In this document: positions 43,868 through 55,931 of the stretch, in pieces
Layout: each line of letters begins with the position of its first letter
How positions within the stretch are numbered: the stretch's first letter is position 1
DNA from: Cristatella mucedo
Taxonomy: Eukaryota; Bryozoa; Phylactolaemata; Cristatellidae
Reading direction: 5' to 3'
Length of the DNA stretch: 60,000 nucleotides
NCBI GenBank assembly: GCA_009760855.2
Contig: WPIO01000043.1
Location: 2,882,501 to 2,942,500 of the forward strand
The notes under the pieces: generated by a model
Databases searched by the model: none
What the model was told of the DNA's origin: nothing
What the model saw: the letters and a program-made list of their open reading frames with translations, nothing else
Translations under genes and position numbers: made by a program

Positions 43868-45687
43868 TTTGAGCTGGATGAAGTTTGAGCTGGATGAAGT
43901 TTGAGCTGGATGAAGCTTGAGCTGGATGAAGCTTGAGCTGGATGAAGTTTGAGCTGGATGAAGCTTGAGCTGGATGAAGCTTGAGCTGGATGAAGCTTGA
44001 GCTGGATGAAGCTTGAGCTGGATGAAGTTTGAGCTGGATGAAGTTTGAGCTGGATGAAGCTTGAGCTGGATGAAGCTTGAGCTGGATGAAGCTTGAGCTG
44101 GATGAAGCTTGAGCTGGATGAAGCTTGAGCTGGATGAAGCTTGAGCTGGATGAAGCTTGAGCTGGATGAAGTTTGAGCTGGATGAAGTTTGAGCTGGATG
44201 AAGTTTGAGCTGGATGAAGCTTGAGCTGGATGAAGCTTGAGCTGGATGAAGCTTGAGCTGGATGATGAAGCTTGAGCTGGATGAAGCTTGAGCTGGATGA
44301 AGCTTGAGCTGGATGAAGCTTGAGCTGGATGAAGCTTGAGCTGGATGAAGTTTGAGCTGGATGAAGTTTGAGCTGGATGAAGCTTGAGCTGGATGAAGCT
44401 TGAGCTGGATGAAGCTTGAGCTGGATGAAGCTTGAGCTGGATGAAGCTTGAGCTGGATGAAGCTTGAGCTGGATGAAGCTTGAGCTGGATGAAGCTTGAG
44501 CTTGGATGAAGCTTGAGCTGGATGAAGCTTGAGCTGGATGAGCTTGAGCTTGAGCTGGATGAAGCTTGAGCTGGATGAAGCTTGAGCTGGATGAAGCTTG
44601 AGCTGGATGAAGCTTGAGCTGGATGAAGCTTGAGCTGGATGAAGCTTGAGCTGGATGAAGCTTGAGCTGGATGAAGTTTGGATGAAGCTTGAGCTGGATG
44701 AAGTTTGAGCTGGATGAAGCTTGAGCTGGATGAAGTTTGAGCTGGATGAAGTTTGAGCTGGATGAAGCTTGAGCTGGATGAAGCTTGAGCTGGATGAAGC
44801 TTGAGCTGGATGAAGCTTGAGCTGGATGAAGTTTGAGCTGGATGAAGCTTGAGCTGATGAGCTTGAGCTGGATGAAGCTTGAGCTGGATGAGTTTGAGCT
44901 GGATGAAGCTTGAGCTGGATGAAGAGCTTGAGCTGGATGAAGCTTGAGCTGGATGAAGCTTGAGCTGGATGAAGCTTGAGCTGGATGATGAAGCTTGAGC
45001 TGGATGAAGCCTGCGCTGGATGAAGCTTGAGCTGGATGAAGCTTGAGCTGGATGAAGCTGGATGAGCTTGGATGAAGCTTGAGCTGGATGAAGCTTGAGC
45101 TGGATGAAGTTGAGCTGGATGAAGCTTGAGCTGGATGCTTGAGCTTGAGCTTGGATGAAGCTTGAGCTGGATGAAGCTTGAGCTGGATGAAGCTTGAGCT
45201 GGATGAAGCTTGAGCTGGATGAAGCTTGAGCTGGATGAAGCTTGAGCTGGATGAAGCTTGAGCTGGATGAAGCTTGAGCTGGATGAAGCTTGAGCTGGAT
45301 GAAGCTTGAGCTGGATGAAGCTTGAGCTGGATGAAGCTTGAGCTGGATGAAGCTTGAGCTGGATGAAGCTTGAGCTGGATGAAGCTTGAGCTGGATGAAG
45401 CTTGAGCTGGATGAAGCTTGAGCTGGATGAAGCTTGAGCTGGATGAAGCTTGAGCTGGATGAAGTTTGAGCTGGATGAAGCTGAGCTGGATGAAGCTTGA
45501 GCTGGATGAAGCTTGAGCTGGATGAAGCTTGAGCTGGATGAAGCTTGAGCTGGATGAAGCTTGAGCTGGATGAAGCTTGAGCTGGATGAAGCTTGAGCTG
45601 GATGAAGCTTGAGCTGGATGAAGCTTGAGCTGGATGAAGCTTGAGCTGGATGAAGCTTGAGCTGGATGAAGTTTGAGCTGGATGAAG
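43868..45687 (+). repeat. 1.8-kb satellite of a 16-bp unit
   Basis: About 114 head-to-tail copies of GAGCTGGATGAAGCTT, each normally with one HindIII site. The main variant is GAAGTTTG instead of GAAGCTTG. A few units have 1-6 bp indels (for example near 44265, 44545, 44860, 45055 and 45140). Variant units are common in the left half (43.87-44.83 kb) and nearly absent from 45.16 to 45.46 kb, pointing to recent local amplification there. The array lies in intron 1 of the CARD-LRR gene. The 625-codon minus-strand frame across it follows from the unit having no stop in any phase and is not evidence of a gene. Confidence 0.98.
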
Positions 45688-45698
45688 CTAACTTTCAT

Positions 45699-45757
45699 CC
45701 CTAGAAAGAGATTGAGATCTGTGAGGATGCTATATCAAATGTATTACTATTATCCCA
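45699..45757 (+). mobile_element. short LINE 3' tail after the satellite
   Basis: CCTAGAAAGAGATTGAGATC then TGTGAGGATGCTATATCAAA and ATTACTATTAT: a LINE-X-like terminal hairpin with substitutions, about 12 bp after the last satellite unit. Confidence 0.7.
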
Positions 45758-48700
45758 TAACTATTTGGCATATGTGCAGGGCACCCCCAGGCCTCTTTAC
45801 GACAGACTCTGCTTGGATGTGGGTGGTAAATGTCAGACAGCTCCAAGTCCTCTCTCATGCCCTCGACCCTGTACCGGCAGCAGTGATTAGGCAAGCTCGG
45901 GCAGGCTCAAGCTGCCCGAGAGGAGAGGGCTGTGCGCAACGGCTCTCTGGAAGAGGGGTTTGGGGGATGAAAGGGGCCTGCGAGGAGAGAAAGAAGGCCG
46001 TCGGCTGCTGGCTGTCGTAGCCCCGGGAGGCTGGTGTAGCCGAGCACCCAGCCGGCTGCTCTGAGACTGCTTGTATTACAGCTGGTGCCTGGCTGAACAG
46101 TGAATGCAGCAAGTTCCGGTCGCCGTGTTGTGTCGACTGCCGGAGCCGGCAACTGGGGAGGAACTTCCGGCCTCGGATTAGACTGCTGCCTCACGGCTAG
46201 CCTGATTCTCTCACGTGCCTGCTAGTAGATGCCGCCTGTGCTTATACTGCCAGGGCAGCAGCAGCACTTAGGTCAAAACGGTCACCTATTGCCGAGGCCT
46301 ATTGGTGGCGACGACCCGGCTGAGAGCCTGTCTGCCTACCTGCCTGCCTGCCTGCAGGGTTCGATCCGGCCCTGCTTCGAGGATTTGTCACGCAGTAGTC
46401 GCAGCAGCAGTCGCTGCTGCTGTTCCAGCAGCAGCAGCAGCAGTCACAGCAGCAGCAGTCGCAGCAGCAGTACAGTTCTGTCGTCCTTCGAGGAACGAGC
46501 AACGTGACGGCTGCGGCACTCAAACGCAGATGCACACAGCATTTGCAGCCCTTTGCAGCCACCTCTAGCTACTACATCGTGCTGTCTCACAGCAAAACTG
46601 GTTGCATGCCTTACTGCTCACAAAATCATGTTGCTTGTTAAGAGCAGGCCGTGAGATATTGGTAGATGATTCTCTAGTGAAATGCACCGAAAGTCCTATT
46701 GGATTGTTGAGTTCTGTTCGGTCTCACCAGCAGCTTGTAAGCCGAATATGATGCAGTAGCTAGACTGTCGTGTGACTCACCAGTGCTATAATCCCTGCTG
46801 GAAAGGCTTTGTTTTAGCATTACCTCCCTCCTCTCTCCCCCTCTAGTGCAGAAATCTCAGGCTTGTGGTATCGGTACAGCTTGACACCCCCCCCTGCAGA
46901 GATTTTGGAGAGATTCCTTTTGGGGTTCGGACTTGCCAGGATGAGCCTGCCACAGCCCGTGGGCCGGGCTGTATTGGCTTGTGTTTCTCTGACTTGTTGA
47001 TGCCAAGTTAGGCAGCCAGCTTGTTTATCCGACTGACTCACCGGTACATCAAGGTGATGGTAAGGGAAGGCATGGTTACTTTATTGGCAAGCTTCATTGG
47101 CATTTCCAGGTTAGCTGAAGTTCCAGGTGAATGTTGGCTTGCTGGGCAATGGCAGCTCTAGGGAACCGGTCACTGCAGAGGCTGCTGTGAGCTGGCCTCA
47201 GCAGATGGCTTAGGCAGATGGCTTTATTGCTAGGACTGCCACTGTGGCAGTCTCCTACTGCCAAGCAGCCGAGCTTGCCAGATCGTCTGTGGGGGCTGGG
47301 CCCTTGCAGCTGGCTCCGTGGCAAGCACCGTGGTCCAGCAGCTCGGGTGACCTGGTGGCAGGACAAGTGGTGCATGACACGGGACGTGGGACACGTGCAT
47401 GATGCTCGCCCAGGCAACGTCGGCTTTGCACTACTGCTGTTCATCTGCGAATATCGCCACATCGACTGGCAGCATCAGTGAAAATCTAAGCATCCACTCG
47501 TACATTATTGTGCTAGCCTATTTTGATTAGCAGTCGAACTTAAGCAACCGTGGTAGCTCCAAGAGAAGGAGCATCACCTCAATAAGTCGAAGTTGAGTCC
47601 ACAATTTCGTCTGGGAATCGACATAATAGAGCCTCTGGAAAGACTCATTAGAAGGCCACCCATCCTGTGGGTGGCCACCAAAGACATGGCATCCAATCAC
47701 TGCAGGTGGTGTGGGGTGGGACACTGCACTGTTCTCTCAATCTAGTGTCTCACTACTGCTGCTGCTAGTGGACAGGAGATGCTGCTACTGCTGGTTCGTT
47801 TCGCTTTAGCCAGGGCAGCAGTGCAGCGCACGACATAGCCGAGTACGAGGAGTTGCTCACTGCCAAAACACCTTGTGCCCATCGTCGATGTGAGCGCCTC
47901 AACTCGTTGAGGCACTCACATCGACCAAGGTCAAGATGAATGTAGTTTATTATCAAGTTCGTGATCTCGAGCCCCGTGGTATAAATGAAGCACCTGATTG
48001 GAAATTAGGTTGCATTAGGGCGCTATACGCACGAATTATATTTGAGAACACGCAGGTTTTGCTCGGAGCTGAGTGCCTGGAAAGCAAGCCTGAGAGCTAT
48101 GCAGAGTATGGATCAGCATCCGGAACATCAGTGCCTGCCTGCTCGGTGTGGTAAGCGATCACGGAAAGCCGGGGTCTTGACTGGCCGAGCCTGCAAGGTC
48201 AATAGGTTTTTGGGACTTCTGCCTTCAGTCAAATCTCCATTACCTCAGGCTATGGGGCCACCGATGGCAGGGCCTGACGCCACAGCTGCTTCAGGCCTCC
48301 CGAGAGCCAGTCAAGGCTGCGCGCGGATGATCGGCAGCCTCGCAGGCTGAGCCTCAAGTCAGAGCTCGGGACCTGCAGCAGCTGTGGGAGGGGAGGGGAG
48401 CAGCATCGACCGGCCGATCAGACTCGAGGAGACTCAGCCGTTCGGCGATTCGGTGTTGGCCGTTGCTCTCGGTAGCCGCTGACGTCATCGGACGCTGAGG
48501 CTGCTGCTGCTGCTGCTGCTGCCTGCTGCCTGCTGGCTGGCTGATTAGGGAGCAGCAGCACAGGTAGGCTGGCCGATGGTCGAGCCAAGAGGCCGGGACG
48601 GTTGTTTGCCGGCACCACCCATTGTCGCAGGCCACTTCAGCTAATCTTCGAACAGCAGTCAACGCAGGGCCGTAAGTCATTTCTCATTTTTGAGACCCTC

Positions 48701-49180
48701 GCGACTCCATTGTCTGCCGCCGTGCGCCCACATTCTTTCTCCGAGCTTGTTTGTGCTCGCTCGTCCAATTTGCTCTTCTTTGAGACACCATTATTCCTAC
48801 GAGATTCGGTTCCTTCTCTCTTTTCTTTCTGCCGAGCTCGCCGACTGCCGTGGCCACTTGCTCCTGAAATGGTAGCAGCCATACGCCGGTTCAGGTCCCT
48901 GCCTGCTCCATCGCCGTCTTCCTAGGGGTTTGGGTGGGGGGGGGGAGGTCACGTGGCCAGCGAATGTGCTTGTGGGCATGGGAGCTTGGGCTGCTTGCTC
49001 TCGGAGCTTGTGCGATCTGGGCAGTTTAACGCGAGCTCCTCCCCCATTCCCAACGACAGAGGCTAAAATCTTATCAACTTGCTCTTTTTCGACTCTGGAA
49101 TTAGGCCTATGCTATTATAGGGGCATGACTTTGCCATAACGTGGTTCCATCCCCCAGCAGACTATCCACCTGCCTCAACT
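45758..49180. other. intron 1, no exon recognised
   Basis: GC-balanced intronic sequence with triplet runs ((CAG)n at 46391-46471, (CTG)n at 48501-48522), a weak LINE-like tail at about 48017-48045 (TTAGGGCGCTATACGC), and a G-run at 48932-48944. Open frames here have no domain and no matching splice pair. I cannot exclude a small alternative exon. Confidence 0.4.
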
Positions 49181-49182
49181 GC

Positions 49183-49212
49183 TCTCTCTCACTCTCTCTT
49201 CTCTCTCACTCG

Positions 49213-49257
<45 letters not shown>

Positions 49258-49420
49258 ACTCTTCTCTCACTCTCTTCTCACACTCTCACTCTCTTTCTCT
49301 GTTTCACTGTCTCTCTCTGCAGCTCTCTCTCTCTCACTCTCTTTTCTCTCACTCTCTTCTCTCACTCTCTCTCACTCTCTTCTCTCACTCTCTCTCTCTC
49401 CCTCACTCTCTCTCTCTCCC

Positions 49421-49513
<93 letters not shown>
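49183..49513 (+). repeat. (CT)n microsatellite, 330 bp
   Basis: Imperfect CT/CTCACT repeats leading into an uninterrupted (CT)n from about 49420. It creates a spurious Ser/Leu-rich frame (49141-49953). Intronic. Confidence 0.97.
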
Positions 49514-49515
<2 letters not shown>

Positions 49516-50449
49516 CTTCGACCACCAGTACCTACGTTCGAATGTCATCTGCTTCGCCTGCGGTTTAATACGGCTTCGTCGTTGCTACTAACGCTTTGCA
49601 TAGCTACTAACGTTTGTGAGGGCGTTGCTATTTACTATTCATCGTTATTCTTCGTCGCGCCGCCGCCGAGATCGAGTCCCTACAAAGTGGTGACCCTGCC
49701 AATGCTTGAGAGCAGGCCCATCAGTGGTAGCTGGCACTGGCTTTGTCTGCTACAGCCCTCCGAGAGATTTTGCCGGCTCGACTGCCCCGGGCCTGTAATC
49801 TTGCCCATTTTGCAGACACTGCGAACTCAGTCAGCGCATGGCAGGCTGAGTAGATTGAAGCCGCGTTCAACCGCCGACCTTCCTGCTGCCGTAGATACTG
49901 CAATCGAGCATCGGCATCGGCTGCTCCTCTCGCCTCCGTGCTCTTCTTTTTGAAAGATCCGAAATAACGATCTTCCCACTCCCTCCTGTCGAATGTCCTG
50001 TTGCCGGCATCACTTCTTTGCATGTCAGATACGGCTGGCTGGCTGGCCGGCTAAACTGATACCATAAGTTTCCTGCAAATGAGTAGAGTGGTGGGACGAC
50101 GTAGCTGGCACCTGCACCGAAACTCCTTTCATTAGGCTTCGGCTGACGAAAGAATAACTTGTTGCAGTTAACGTATTCTGTCCTGCCTGGTTTAGCTATG
50201 ACAGTATCTCGATCAAGGTTCGGCCTATATGGAGATTGTGAACAAGACGATAGTGGTTTCGTCCGGAAATCGATGTGAAGATAATTCGCCGAGCATTGAT
50301 GTATGCGTCTGTGTAACAATGAGACATACGTCAAACCCTACCACGGCAAATACCTTAAAGATCAGAATAATAGCTAGGTTTTCTAGTTTAATGGCTTTTT
50401 AATTCCCTGGCGATTGCAGATAAATGAAATGTACGATAGGAATTGTATT
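49514..50449. other. intron 1, no exon recognised
   Basis: No domain-bearing frame. The minus-strand frame at 50334-49867 has mixed composition and no splice partner. Confidence 0.4.
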
Positions 50450-50815
50450 AATAATAATGTTAACACTAATATTTCTAGAAGTTTAAGGTAGGGTAAAGAG
50501 GAAGCTTTTAGTTTTGCTTTTTACACGTTATCAAGTCAAGGGATGTGATCGCGATGTGATTCAGCTGAGCTCCACACTTCACATGCGTTTGAGCCGAAGG
50601 CACGGCCTCCTTAATATTTCAGTTCGGTTAGCGGCCGAGAGCTAATTGACTAGTGTCGAAGAAGCTGTTCCCAGTAGGACCGAAGAGTGTGTCTCATAGG
50701 TTCTCTCCCCAGCAAGAGAACAGAGGTACAGGAGTGATGAGCACGATTGGATCGTGTCTGTGCACTGCTTGATGGGTTGCCAGTGCAGGTCAGAAAGAAT
50801 GATTTAATGTAGCTG
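50450..50815 (-). mobile_element. decayed LINE-X-like fragment
   Basis: Minus strand: short AAT tail, AAGTCAAGGGATGTGATCGC (matches AAGTCAGGGGATGT), and GGGTTGCCAGTGCAGGTC (matches the TGGTAGCCAGTGCAGGTCGG block). The 3' UTR and hairpin are missing. Confidence 0.65.
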
Positions 50816-52360
50816 ATGTGACACCGATGTTATTGCAATTCTATATTCCTAATTGTGGCTTCTCATGTAGTGACTTTACAGCCTAACTTTATTGTGAGGT
50901 CATGTTGTTAGCGAACAAATATCTTTGCATCCAGGGGCTGAGGGGGCCATATTCTTAGTCTCGGTTTTTTTTTACGTCGTCAGTGCTTCAGGCAGCCTTG
51001 CCATGCTTTGGGCGACTCGCCAGCTAGGCAACCGGGACTGGCAGGCAGCAAAGGCAGACTCGTTCCATCGACCGATTGCATCGTCGACCCGTCGAATGCA
51101 TTTTCAGCATCCGGCGGCCTGTCTTATGCCACGTCTGGCGGCCTCACCCAGCCATATCTAGTGCTGTGCACGATGGCTTGGACCGATAATCTTTTCTAGC
51201 CGTGGCGGCGGCGGCCGTCTTGTTAGGCTTCGCTGGCTGGTTGTCCTACTCTCGATGTCAGCTGCACACACGAGTAGCTGCTTACGTGCTGAAGTACCCT
51301 TGTGGCGATCGTGAGTGCCCCGGCTATCTCACTGCTCCTGTCTTTCACAGCTCCTGGATGCATGCAAGAGCATGTGTCTTTGGAGTCGCTGTAGCAAGTG
51401 GCAGACTTCTGAGTCGTTGTAGCACAGAACTGGTGCATGCTAGCAAGCGATCCGTGGCAAAGCTGCTCACATGCACACATGCCCTGCCAGGAGCCAGTGA
51501 AACCGCAGCCGGGCAGTGTGACCTGACCTTGTGGTGGTTGTGGTGGTGGTGGGGTGGGGTGGTGGTGGTGGTGGTGGTAGTAGCAGTGGTGGTGGGGGCG
51601 TGGTTGGAGGAGGTGACCTCGGCACCTGGTATTTGTGCAGCAGCTGGTGCTCTGCTGACCTCTGTGACATGCTGCATGCAGGTTGCAGCAGGCTTGTGGT
51701 CGCGATGCCTCAAAGTGCAAGGTCAGTCTGCTGATTGATACCGATTGGCCCACCGTGGCCCAAAAGAGCAAGAGCTGATTCACAGTTGCTGCTGTCGAGC
51801 CCCGGGCTAGCAACTGGCTGCTCGACTGCTGCCTAAGCTTGGTCTAATCGTTCCCCCATCTCATCGTTCCGGAATGCTTCGTGCAGCCGTGCTGCCTGCG
51901 ATTGTGGCTGGGCAGGGGATATAATGAACACTGGTCGCCGGGCAGGCCTGCACCGATCGCTAGGGGTCTTTGCCCGAGGCATGAGCCGAGGCCACTGTTA
52001 AATGGACGCTCGGCGGCAGTCAAGTACTCGTTTCTCCATTCGAGTGTTTGGCCCGGCATACTTGGCCCGGCGCATAAAACCGTAGGGCCGACCTGTGGCA
52101 CTGATGATATCTGTCTCGGTCTGTACGAAGCCACGAGGACTGAGCCAATGCTTTGTGCGGGAGATTTTTCTGCAGAGCTCTCAAAAGCCTTAGTGTCTTG
52201 GGGTGGCTCATACGGTAGCCAATAGTCTCCATCAGACGCAAGAAAAGAGACTGTGAGAGTCTTAGCCAAGTCAGGACGGCAGTCGAGGACGTGAGTTGGC
52301 AGCTGCAAATGATGGGCCACGTGATGGAGGCGGAGCCAATGGCCCATCGGTGTGCATTTA
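50816..52360. other. intron 1, (GGT)n array, no exon recognised
   Basis: A GGT/GTG array lies at about 51531-51600. The surrounding frames (51202-51813) are composition-driven and no domain is visible. Confidence 0.4.
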
Positions 52361-52420
52361 TAATAATAATAGTAATAATAATAATAATAATAATGCACTT
52401 GTTTGCCCCCATGCAGAGAG
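52361..52420 (-). mobile_element. LINE-X 3' tail, minimal
   Basis: (AAT)n followed by GCACTTGTTTGCCCCCATGC: only the tail and a few degraded bases of the hairpin remain. Confidence 0.5.
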
Positions 52421-52845
52421 CAGCGACCGGGACAGCAGCCCCTTCCCGACAGCCACCAATGACGAAATCGTGCCTTCTACTTCTACTCACCCTACTTTCA
52501 TGCCTCATCCACGTGATGAGGTGAGCTCGCTCGCTCTCACGGTACAGATTAGCAGAATATCTAGTTCTTCTAGGCTAGTGCCATTCCAGGTATTGTTAAT
52601 TTTTTGGCCACGACGCAGCGAAGAGCACTCGTTCCAGCCTCTCCTCTCTTCTTCAGCGTGTGGCTGCCATGTGGTTTCACCCTACGTGAATGCATTCACG
52701 CAGGTACCAGGCTCAGCGCATGGCTGCGGAGGCAGCAGCAGCTAAAGCTCGCTCTTCCCAGTTTGCTGCTTCCGGTAGGCTCGAGCTGCACCCGGCTCCC
52801 CACCTCTGCGAGTCAGCCTAGCGCCTCTCGTTCACCGCGTTGCAG

Positions 52846-55800
52846 AGGTGGTGCCAGTCACCGACGGTGAGCTCCGAGCAGAGTGCGCAGCCGCCAGCAG
52901 TGGCAGCAGTGGAGGCGCGGAAGTCATGCACTGCAACCTCGATCCCGTGCCGGATGTGCTTCCGCTCGAGGCCGCGGCTCAGTGGGCGCGCGAGAAGAGG
53001 CAGTCGCGTCGGCAGAACAGCACGCCGGCCACACCCGTGAGCTCGACTTTCACGCTGCCGCCTGCCTCGGCGGATGGCGCTTGGAGGACCTCTGTGGCTG
53101 AGACGCCCGAGTCGTCCTTCTCTCCATCGGACGCGGGTGAAGGCCACTCGAAGTCCGAGTCGTCGGAAGAGTCGGTTCGGCTGAGGTACTGGCCGTCCTC
53201 GACGGCTGCAGCTGACGAAGCCAGTGCCGCCGTCGACGATGCTGCGTCGGCGGCGGCAGCTGCTGAGCCGCCTGGCGGTGCCGCTTCAGCGGCTCACCGG
53301 TCGAACTCGGCGGCACGAGCGGGTGAAGCCGCCGAGCCCATCGTCTTACTACAGCCGGTCCCCAAGCGGCATAAAGCCGAGCCCGGTGCCGGCCGAGCGC
53401 CGGCTCAGCTTCACTCTCCCGCGGGTGACAGCGGCGATGGACGAGAAGTGGTGTCTTCAGCCGGAGTCACGTGGCCTGCCGCCGCTGCAGCGACGACCGG
53501 CGGCGGAAGTGGCAAGCCGCCCGCCTTGTCGAGGCTCCTCAGCATGCCACTTCCGCCGATCCCGGTGCAGCAGCACGAGCAGCAGCAGCATCGCATGCGC
53601 GGCTTGCCGCCCAAACCCAAGCACCTGTCGCTCGGCTCGAACCCGCTCGAAGCTCTGCTCGGAAGCTTCGGCTCGCCGGTGGACAGCCCTCCGCTGCCTC
53701 CTCCGCGCTGCTGCCGTCCGTCGCTGCTTGATTCGGTCGACAGCGGCGACTGGCAGTCGACCGAGACCCTCACCGAGGCGGAGTCGCCGGGTCGGGCGCA
53801 CTGCGACATGCTCATTCCGGCAGACGACAGCGGCAGCGACGAGCTAGCCACCGACTCGCTGTCGGCTTGTCCCTCCAACGAGTCCGGTCAAGATGCGGCC
53901 GCCGGCTCACCGGTGGCGGCGGCCTCCCAAGACGGTGACGGCTGGACGAAGTCGTGCGGCACCGGAGGCAGGCGTCGCGGCGTGACGTTTGCTGCCGCCG
54001 GCAGCGACGGAGGCCGCGAGGCGGGTCGGCCGGGCGGGAGTGGCCAGTCGGGGCCACAGTCGTCGCCGTCGCCGGCCAAGCGGCCGCGAAAGCCGCCGCG
54101 CACCTACTCGTACAAGGCCGCGTCTCAGCCCAAGCGCATCTCTCGCACGACCGAGGAGTTCGAGGAGATATGGGACGCGATGCGCCGAACGCTGTCAATG
54201 GAGCAGCTCGCCGAGGACGAGAGCACAGCCGACGGTGGCGGCGGCAGCGACGAGGCGAAGCGCGACGACGCAGCCGACGACGACGACATCTATCAGAACA
54301 TGTACGCGACTCGCATGCGCTGTTGGCAGGTGCTCACCCTAGCGCAGGACGCCTTCGTCGATCTGGTCGATCCGGACGCCATCTTGGACTTTCTGCACGA
54401 GCAGCGGCTCCTGAGTGACGACGACTACGACGCAATCGTCAACGTGACGGCGGACCGGCGCGAGCGAAACGATGCCGTCATCGATCTGCTGCTGGAGCGC
54501 GGCGACGGCTACTACGACAAGTGCCGCGAGTTCCTTCGCAATAGCTGCGCCAGCCCGTCGCACGCTCACTCCAGGGTCGGCCGCATACTGGACTCGCTGA
54601 ACGACACGTTCATCATCGGATCGAAGGCCAATCACTGGAGCTTCTCGCTGACGACGCGGCAGTGCAGCGTCGCCTACGACGATTACGACGACAACGACGA
54701 GGACTTGCCGGGCAGAGACGAAGACGGCGGCGTTGGCGGCGATGAAGCCGTCATCGCCTACCGGCGACGTCGCCGGCCGGAGCCATCGGTTAGGCTCGAC
54801 ATTTATCAGGAGAACTTCGGCGACCGCAGCTGCACCGCCGTCGCCGACATGCTTGCTTCGTACGACGTCGTGTCGCGCCTGTCGCTCGTCAAGAACGGCA
54901 TCGGCCGCGCCGGCGCGCAGCGCCTCGCGCCGGGCCTCGTTGGCCGCCGCGCCCTGCGCGAGCTGAGCCTGCGCCTGAACCCTCTCCGCAACGACGGCCT
55001 CGCTGCGCTCGCCTCGCTCGCGCTGTCGCGCTCCGACTGCCGCCTGGTCGAGCTCAACCTGAGCCACACGGGCATCGGACGCGGCGGCGCCGGCACTCTG
55101 CTGTCGGCCGCGCTGGGCGCCGACGGTGCCGCGCCGTGCCTGCGCCGGCTCGACGTCAGCCACAACGAGCTGGACGACGCCGACTGCGCCGAGCTGGCCG
55201 TCGGCCTCGAGCGGCATTGCGGCGGCGGTGGCGGCGGCCTGGCTGAGCTGTGCATGCGAGACAACGCGTTCGGCTCGGCCGGCTGCCGAAGCTTGTGCAT
55301 CGCTCTGGCGGACGGTAGCGCTGCTGCCGCTGCCGCACGGCTGCGACAGCAGGAGCATCCACGAAGGGGGCGTCGCGTGGTGGCGGCAGCGAGGCGGCTC
55401 GACATCAGCCAGAACGCCGTCTGCGACGCGGGCGCAGTGGCCGTCGCCGAGTCGTTGCTGGGCTGCGGCTGCGACGACGACGACGAGCGCGGCGGCCTGG
55501 CGGAGCTTCGAGTCGAAAAGTGTGGCATCACGGCGGCGGGCTGCGCAGCGATCGCCGGCGCTCTCGGGCGCGACCGTCGCCTTGAGACGCTCTTCGTCAG
55601 CGGCAACGCGGTCGGAAACGACGGCATGAGCGCCTTTGCCGTGGCTCTCGCCGGCAACTGCACGCTGCGAGTGCTCTGCGCTGACATGTGCGCCGACGTC
55701 GGCGACGCTGGCCTGGCGGCCGTGCTGGGAGAGCTGGCCACCAGCAATCGGTCGCTGGTGCAGTTCAGCGCTCGCTACTTGCCGGCACAGGCGGTGGCAG

Positions 55801-55931
55801 CTTCAAAGGGCTCCCTGCCAGCCGACCACGGAGCGCCCGAGGCTGACGGTCCGGACGCCAAGGGCGAGATGGTGGATCAGCTGGCGGCTCGGGCCCGGCG
55901 CGCTCTGCCCGGTCGAAAGGTGTCGCTCTGA
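52846..55931 (+). CDS. CARD-LRR protein without NACHT, large terminal exon
   Basis: The exon opens at a good acceptor (CGTTGCAG|AG) and codes for 1027 residues (numbered from the Val at 52848) to TGA at 55929. Residues 1-410 are low-complexity. A basic patch KRPRKPPR (411-418) and a conserved-looking helix KRISRTTEEFEEIWDAMRR (429-447) follow. Residues ~490-568 form a CARD: VDPDAILDFLHEQRLLSDDD is a near-textbook helix 2/3 block, then ERNDAVIDLLLERGDGYY and CREFLRNS (helices 4-5). Residues ~648-976 hold about ten ribonuclease-inhibitor-type leucine-rich repeats (LRELSLRLNPLRNDGLAAL, LVELNLSHTGIGRGG, LRRLDVSHNEL...). There are no Walker A/B motifs, so it is not an NLR. CARDs normally pair with other CARDs in caspase or kinase recruitment, and the repeats may sense or bind a partner. 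The ATG lies upstream; the best candidate is 41506. Very GC-rich, intronless over 3 kb. Confidence 0.88.

Noticed and set aside
43868-45687. CRISPR-like array
   Set aside because: Units are contiguous 16-bp repeats without unique spacers, in a eukaryotic intron.
43821-45698. 625-codon minus-strand ORF with FIQLKLHPAQASSSSS repeats
   Set aside because: It is a by-product of the 16-bp satellite, whose minus strand has no stop in any frame, so its openness carries no coding information.
49141-49953. 270-codon Ser/Leu-rich frame
   Set aside because: Most of it is (CT)n repeat, it lies within the CARD-LRR intron, and no domain follows the repeat.
54339-55747. Two long minus-strand frames (339 and 313 codons) opposite the CARD-LRR exon
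   Set aside because: The exon is very GC-rich, so antisense frames stay open by chance. The plus strand has clear CARD and LRR domains.
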